From assembly GCA_006969745.1 (NCBI GenBank), contig CP030886.1, forward strand, positions 682,001-746,000: a stretch of DNA of 64,000 nt, read 5' to 3'. The first letter of the stretch is position 1. Each line of letters opens with the position of its first letter. This document shows positions 61,203 to 64,000 of the stretch, in pieces. This stretch comes from Cytophagaceae bacterium (lineage in GTDB: Bacteria; Bacteroidota; Bacteroidia; Cytophagales; Cyclobacteriaceae). The notes beneath the pieces are model-generated. The model did not search any database. It saw nothing but the letters and a program-made list of their open reading frames with translations, and was not told where the DNA came from. A program made the position numbers and the translations under genes.

Positions 61203-61571
61203 CTAATGTTTCATCTTGCAGACTTTGCAAAATTTTTGCTTGCCAGGAGGTCGTTTCTTTGGTGGACGCTTATGTCCGAAGTAAGATGGATCTGAATATT
61301 CGGGTTTCTGTGCAAGCTTTTCTTCTTTTGCCTTTTGCTTGTATACAACCTTCATTTTTTTTCTAAAAGCTTCAATTTCCTCTTCCTTGGTTGAATAGAA
61401 TGGGCTTGTCTTCTTTTTCTTTTTCAGAAATGAAAACATTCCTTTCTTCTCCTTTTTGACTGCCTGATATTGCGGTCGTGGTTGTTTTGGGGTCTCGGTA
61501 CTTCTTGTATTCTGTCCTAGAGCTACACCAGACATACATATGACTAAAATGAATAAGTAGACCTTTTTCAT
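61203..61571 (-). CDS. Small secreted lysine-rich protein
   Basis: 122 aa from the ATG at 61571 (MKKVYLFILVICMSGVALGQ, a clear signal peptide); the open frame to 61718 adds 49 unlikely residues. The mature part is rich in Lys and has KKKKK tracts, then a C-terminal FCKVCKMKH with a CxxC pair. It could be a peptidoglycan- or metal-associated protein; no family recognised. Confidence 0.6.
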   Translation of the reverse strand: MKKVYLFILVICMSGVALGQNTRSTETPKQPRPQYQAVKKEKKGMFSFLKKKKKTSPFYSTKEEEIEAFRKKMKVVYKQKAKEEKLAQKPEYSDPSYFGHKRPPKKRPPGKQKFCKVCKMKH

Positions 61572-61757
61572 AACTTTATTTCTCTTCTTCCAACGGTAGC
61601 CTTTCAAAATATTGTCAAAACTGCTAAAAGATTCGCTCCCATCATAAAATTGGTTAATCTTTTGCTCTATGAAGTGAGAAGACCGGCAAACCATTTTAAT
61701 TTTCCGGTCGTTAACCATGCTGCGGCTGAATGAATACGCTGCATAAATTTTTATAAT

Positions 61758-62336
61758 TTGAAGAAGTTATTCTTTTGTCTTCTATGCATTTCCAGCCTAA
61801 TCTGTAAATCTCAGATTGTACGAGAATCAGAGCTAATAGGTAAAATGGAAAAAGGAGCTGAATTGATGGCACTGGGCAAGTATGATAGTGCCCAGGTTCT
61901 ATTCCAATTTGTACTTCAGAATATGGAAAAACTCCCTTCTGAAATGGCCTATTTCTTTGGAAGGAATAGTTATCACGTGAAAAGATATAAGCAAAGTATA
62001 AATTGGCTCAATAAATACATTCAGCTGAAAGGTACCAAGGGAAGGTATTATGAACCCGCTATTCAATTTCTTCAATACGCTGAAGATGAATATTTAAGGA
62101 TACAGCGTTCACAGTCTGAGCAATTTGCAAAAGATCTTGAAGGAGCAGAATATGATTGTGGAGGTCTGGAAAAGATGCTATGCCCCGTTTGTCATGGCTC
62201 GGGTGTGGTGGTTCATGCCGGCATCTTCGATGAAGTATATAAAACCTGTCCCTATTCGCTAGGTGAAGGCTACTTATCGTGCGAAGAATACAACCTTTTT
62301 ATGCGTGGAGATCTTGAACCGAAGATTGGTAATTAG
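61758..62336 (+). CDS. Secreted TPR-like protein with Cys motifs
   Basis: 192 aa from a TTG at 61758, which gives a signal peptide (MKKLFFCLLCISSLICKSQ). The central part has a tetratricopeptide-like pair of helices (GAELMALGKYDSAQVLFQFVLQ, YKQSINWLNKYIQLKG) and the end a CPVCHGSG and CPYS..SC set of cysteines, like a zinc or disulfide module. It is convergent with nspC (4 nt overlap). Function unknown; the start is tentative because there is no ATG. Confidence 0.6.
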   Translation: MKKLFFCLLCISSLICKSQIVRESELIGKMEKGAELMALGKYDSAQVLFQFVLQNMEKLPSEMAYFFGRNSYHVKRYKQSINWLNKYIQLKGTKGRYYEPAIQFLQYAEDEYLRIQRSQSEQFAKDLEGAEYDCGGLEKMLCPVCHGSGVVVHAGIFDEVYKTCPYSLGEGYLSCEEYNLFMRGDLEPKIGN

Positions 62337-63448
62337 GACAATCGACTTTTGAAGTCTTGGTAGCCAAATGTTTTAATTAGCTGAAATTCTCCATTTTCTT
62401 TTAAAATTCCGATTGAAGGATGCTTCACCCCATTGAAAGTGCTTGTTTTCACCATAGTGTAGTGAATCATATCTTTAAAAACGATAGCATCTCCAACCTT
62501 TAACGGCTCTTCGAACCAGTAATCATCTAGAAAATCGCCCGCGAGACAACTAACGCCTCCTAATCTATACGGATGCCAACCTTCTACCTTTTTCTCAGAG
62601 CCATTCTCCAGTTTGGGCCGATATGGCATCTCCAGACAATCCGGCATATGACAGGTAAATGAGCCGTCGAAAATGGCTGTCTTCTTACCTCCATTATCCA
62701 CCACATCCAGAATAGATGTGTGCAGGTCACCCGTTTGCCACGCAAAAGCGCTTCCCGGCTCAAGGATAACATGCACCCCATGTTTCTTTCTGAAATTTGT
62801 AAGTAGCTGAATCAAATGGTCGGTATCGTATCCCTGGCGGGTCATCAAGTGACCTCCACCCATATTTACCCATTTCATCTTAGGTAGAAAGTGCCCAAAT
62901 TTTTCTTCGAACGATTTAAGTACATTTTCCAGTGCATGTGAATCTGACTCACACAACACATGAAAATGGAGGCCTTCTACCCTATCTGGAAGATTTTCGA
63001 GATGTTTACTGGAAATACCCAACCTGGAAACAGGGCTTGATGGATTGTATAAATCTGTCTCAACATCAGACCATTCCGGATTGACTCTAAGCCCAACACT
63101 TACCTCCGATGGCACTTGATCAATAAACTGATGATATTGACTTAAGGAGTTGAAAGTAATGTGTGATGAATTGGCCACAATCTCTTTAAATTCATCTGCG
63201 CCATATGCTACACAATAGGTATGAGATTTTACTCCCATTTCTTCATTACAAAGTATCACTTCATTTAGCGAACTAGCAGTGGCACCTTTGACATATTGCT
63301 TTACCCATGGAAAAGCACTCCACATTGAAAATCCTTTGAAGGCTAAGATGATTTCTATCCCTGCCTTTTTCTGAACAGAGTCAATCAGTTTCAGATTTTG
63401 AATGAGTTTTGATTCTTCTAAAACAAAGCAGGGAGATGGAATTTTCAC
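62333..63448 (-). CDS. nspC: Carboxynorspermidine decarboxylase
   Basis: 371 aa PLP-dependent alanine-racemase-fold decarboxylase. The PLP lysine is Lys38 in ILAFKGFSMW; further on are VEGLHFHVLCES, the MGGGH phosphate-binding loop and YRLGGVSCLAGDFL with the catalytic Cys. It makes norspermidine or spermidine from the carboxy form, the last step of the carboxynorspermidine route. Its start overlaps the DinB gene by 4 nt, and the C-terminal scrap of a further upstream gene ends 3 nt before the DinB start. Confidence 0.93.
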   Translation of the reverse strand: MKIPSPCFVLEESKLIQNLKLIDSVQKKAGIEIILAFKGFSMWSAFPWVKQYVKGATASSLNEVILCNEEMGVKSHTYCVAYGADEFKEIVANSSHITFNSLSQYHQFIDQVPSEVSVGLRVNPEWSDVETDLYNPSSPVSRLGISSKHLENLPDRVEGLHFHVLCESDSHALENVLKSFEEKFGHFLPKMKWVNMGGGHLMTRQGYDTDHLIQLLTNFRKKHGVHVILEPGSAFAWQTGDLHTSILDVVDNGGKKTAIFDGSFTCHMPDCLEMPYRPKLENGSEKKVEGWHPYRLGGVSCLAGDFLDDYWFEEPLKVGDAIVFKDMIHYTMVKTSTFNGVKHPSIGILKENGEFQLIKTFGYQDFKSRLS

Positions 63449-63951
63449 TTCGAATAACGTTCTTGAATGATGTTCATGTGATGAATAAGATGCCCGGAAA
63501 TGATATAGCCGATCATCTCTACGGACATTTCAACTCCATTCGATTTCCCTGACCTTTGCCTTTTCTCTACATCCAGTGAAGAAAATAGGTCAACCGTGGA
63601 GGCTCTAACATTTGTGAATTCTGTTAACAAGTTATGGATGCTTCTGCTGTCAGCATTTGCTTCCGGCACGTAATCATTCTGTTCAAATCCTGCAATCTCC
63701 GTTTTGTCATTACGTGCAAAGCGAAGAGCCCGATAGGCAAAAATTCGTTCTGAGTCAATCACATGCTGGATAATGTCTTTGATACTCCATTTATCTGGAG
63801 CATATTTATATAGTCCCTGCTGCTCTGTCAGTCTTCTGCAAAAAGTGATGAAATCATCTCCTGACTTTAAGAGTAGTGGTACTAATTCACCACTGCCCGC
63901 TGCCTTGATATATCCTCTGTAGAATTCGGGTACTTTTTCTATATCCATCAT
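63445..63951 (-). CDS. DinB-family protein (DUF664/DinB_2-like)
   Basis: 168 aa. Four-helix-bundle metal-binding family: the three histidine positions are visible in IIQHVIDSERIFAYRALRFARND (His near 66) and ISGHLIHHMNIIQERY at the C-terminus. DinB-like proteins are metal-dependent transferases or stress proteins; many act in thiol or mycothiol-like chemistry, but the activity is unknown here. It overlaps nspC by 4 nt, so they are co-transcribed. Confidence 0.88.
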   Translation of the reverse strand: MMDIEKVPEFYRGYIKAAGSGELVPLLLKSGDDFITFCRRLTEQQGLYKYAPDKWSIKDIIQHVIDSERIFAYRALRFARNDKTEIAGFEQNDYVPEANADSRSIHNLLTEFTNVRASTVDLFSSLDVEKRQRSGKSNGVEMSVEMIGYIISGHLIHHMNIIQERYSK

Positions 63952-63954
63952 AAA

Positions 63955-64000
63955 TCAATCCATTCCCAGGTCTAAATCATGCTCTTCGTGCCAAGGTAAA
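63955..64000 (-). CDS. C-terminal end of a further gene (cut by window edge)
   Basis: The minus strand is open from the window end to a TGA at 63957-63955, reading ..PWHEEHDLDLGMD. It ends 3 nt upstream of the DinB start, in the same direction, as expected for the upstream gene of the operon. Too short to identify. Confidence 0.4.
   Translation of the reverse strand, partial: LPWHEEHDLDLGMD

Noticed and set aside
61572..61718. 49-codon N-terminal extension of the Lys-rich secreted protein
   Set aside because: The ATG at 61571 starts a proper signal peptide, which the extension would bury.

Overview
The window is a 64 kb chromosomal stretch of a low-GC bacterium of the phylum Bacteroidota, most likely a gliding marine or soil member of the Cytophagales. 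Evidence for this: GldC (gliding), PorX and a C-terminal type IX secretion sorting domain (T9SS), a TonB receptor with an N-terminal carboxypeptidase-like repeat, a FahA/flavin-reductase pair, RibF/TruB/UppP/DUF3098/FtsX gene order, and several Bacteroidota-type promoters (TAnnTTTG at -7). The genus is inference.

Layout. 1-2.2 kb: 3' part of a MacB/FtsX-type permease with a PadR regulator, an excisionase-like HTH gene, tRNA-Glu and a decayed second tRNA-Glu copy. 2.2-17.4 kb: mostly housekeeping genes (M16 protease lipoprotein, GAPDH, YebC, alpha-oxoamine synthase/acyltransferase fusion, hybrid histidine kinase, LolD-like ATPase, SucC, tRNA-Arg, K+ channel). 17.4-22 kb: SGNH-hydrolase lipoprotein and TonB receptor operon. 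22.1-28.3 kb: a tightly packed minus-strand run from an ECF sigma factor and its membrane partner through FtsX, DUF3098, UppP, TruB, RibF and a catalytically degenerate M48-like lipoprotein to GldC. 28.4-36 kb: Lhr-like helicase/DUF2147/PdeM, membrane pyrophosphatase, QueD-FolE, CysH. 36-41 kb: epimerase, an Xre/RES toxin-antitoxin pair, methyltransferase, flavin reductase and fumarylacetoacetase. 41-51 kb: ValS, an intergenic zone rich in dispersed palindromic repeats with a small Xre gene, then alanine dehydrogenase-TsaE-PorX and, divergently, an HD hydrolase and an ABC ATPase.

The accessory region is 51.4-62 kb. It holds a decayed very large secreted protein made of MopE-like Asp/Cys metal-binding repeats ending in an AHH-type HNH nuclease (polymorphic toxin), with a convergent Imm11/DUF1629-like immunity gene 4 nt away. 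The toxin gene is broken by a deletion behind its signal peptide and by a one-base frameshift. Next comes a leucine-rich-repeat protein with a T9SS tail, then a duplicate gene cut short at a small REP/IS200-type transposase unit that has perfect hairpin ends, and the intact paralogue 1.1 kb further on. The window closes with small secreted proteins, the carboxynorspermidine decarboxylase NspC and a DinB-family protein.

The most interesting items are the toxin/immunity locus, the hairpin-ended transposase unit, the alpha-oxoamine synthase-acyltransferase fusion (a candidate for sulfonolipid or related lipid synthesis), the small Xre locus with its operator, the tRNA-Glu remnant, and several promoters placed so close to start codons that the mRNAs should be leaderless.
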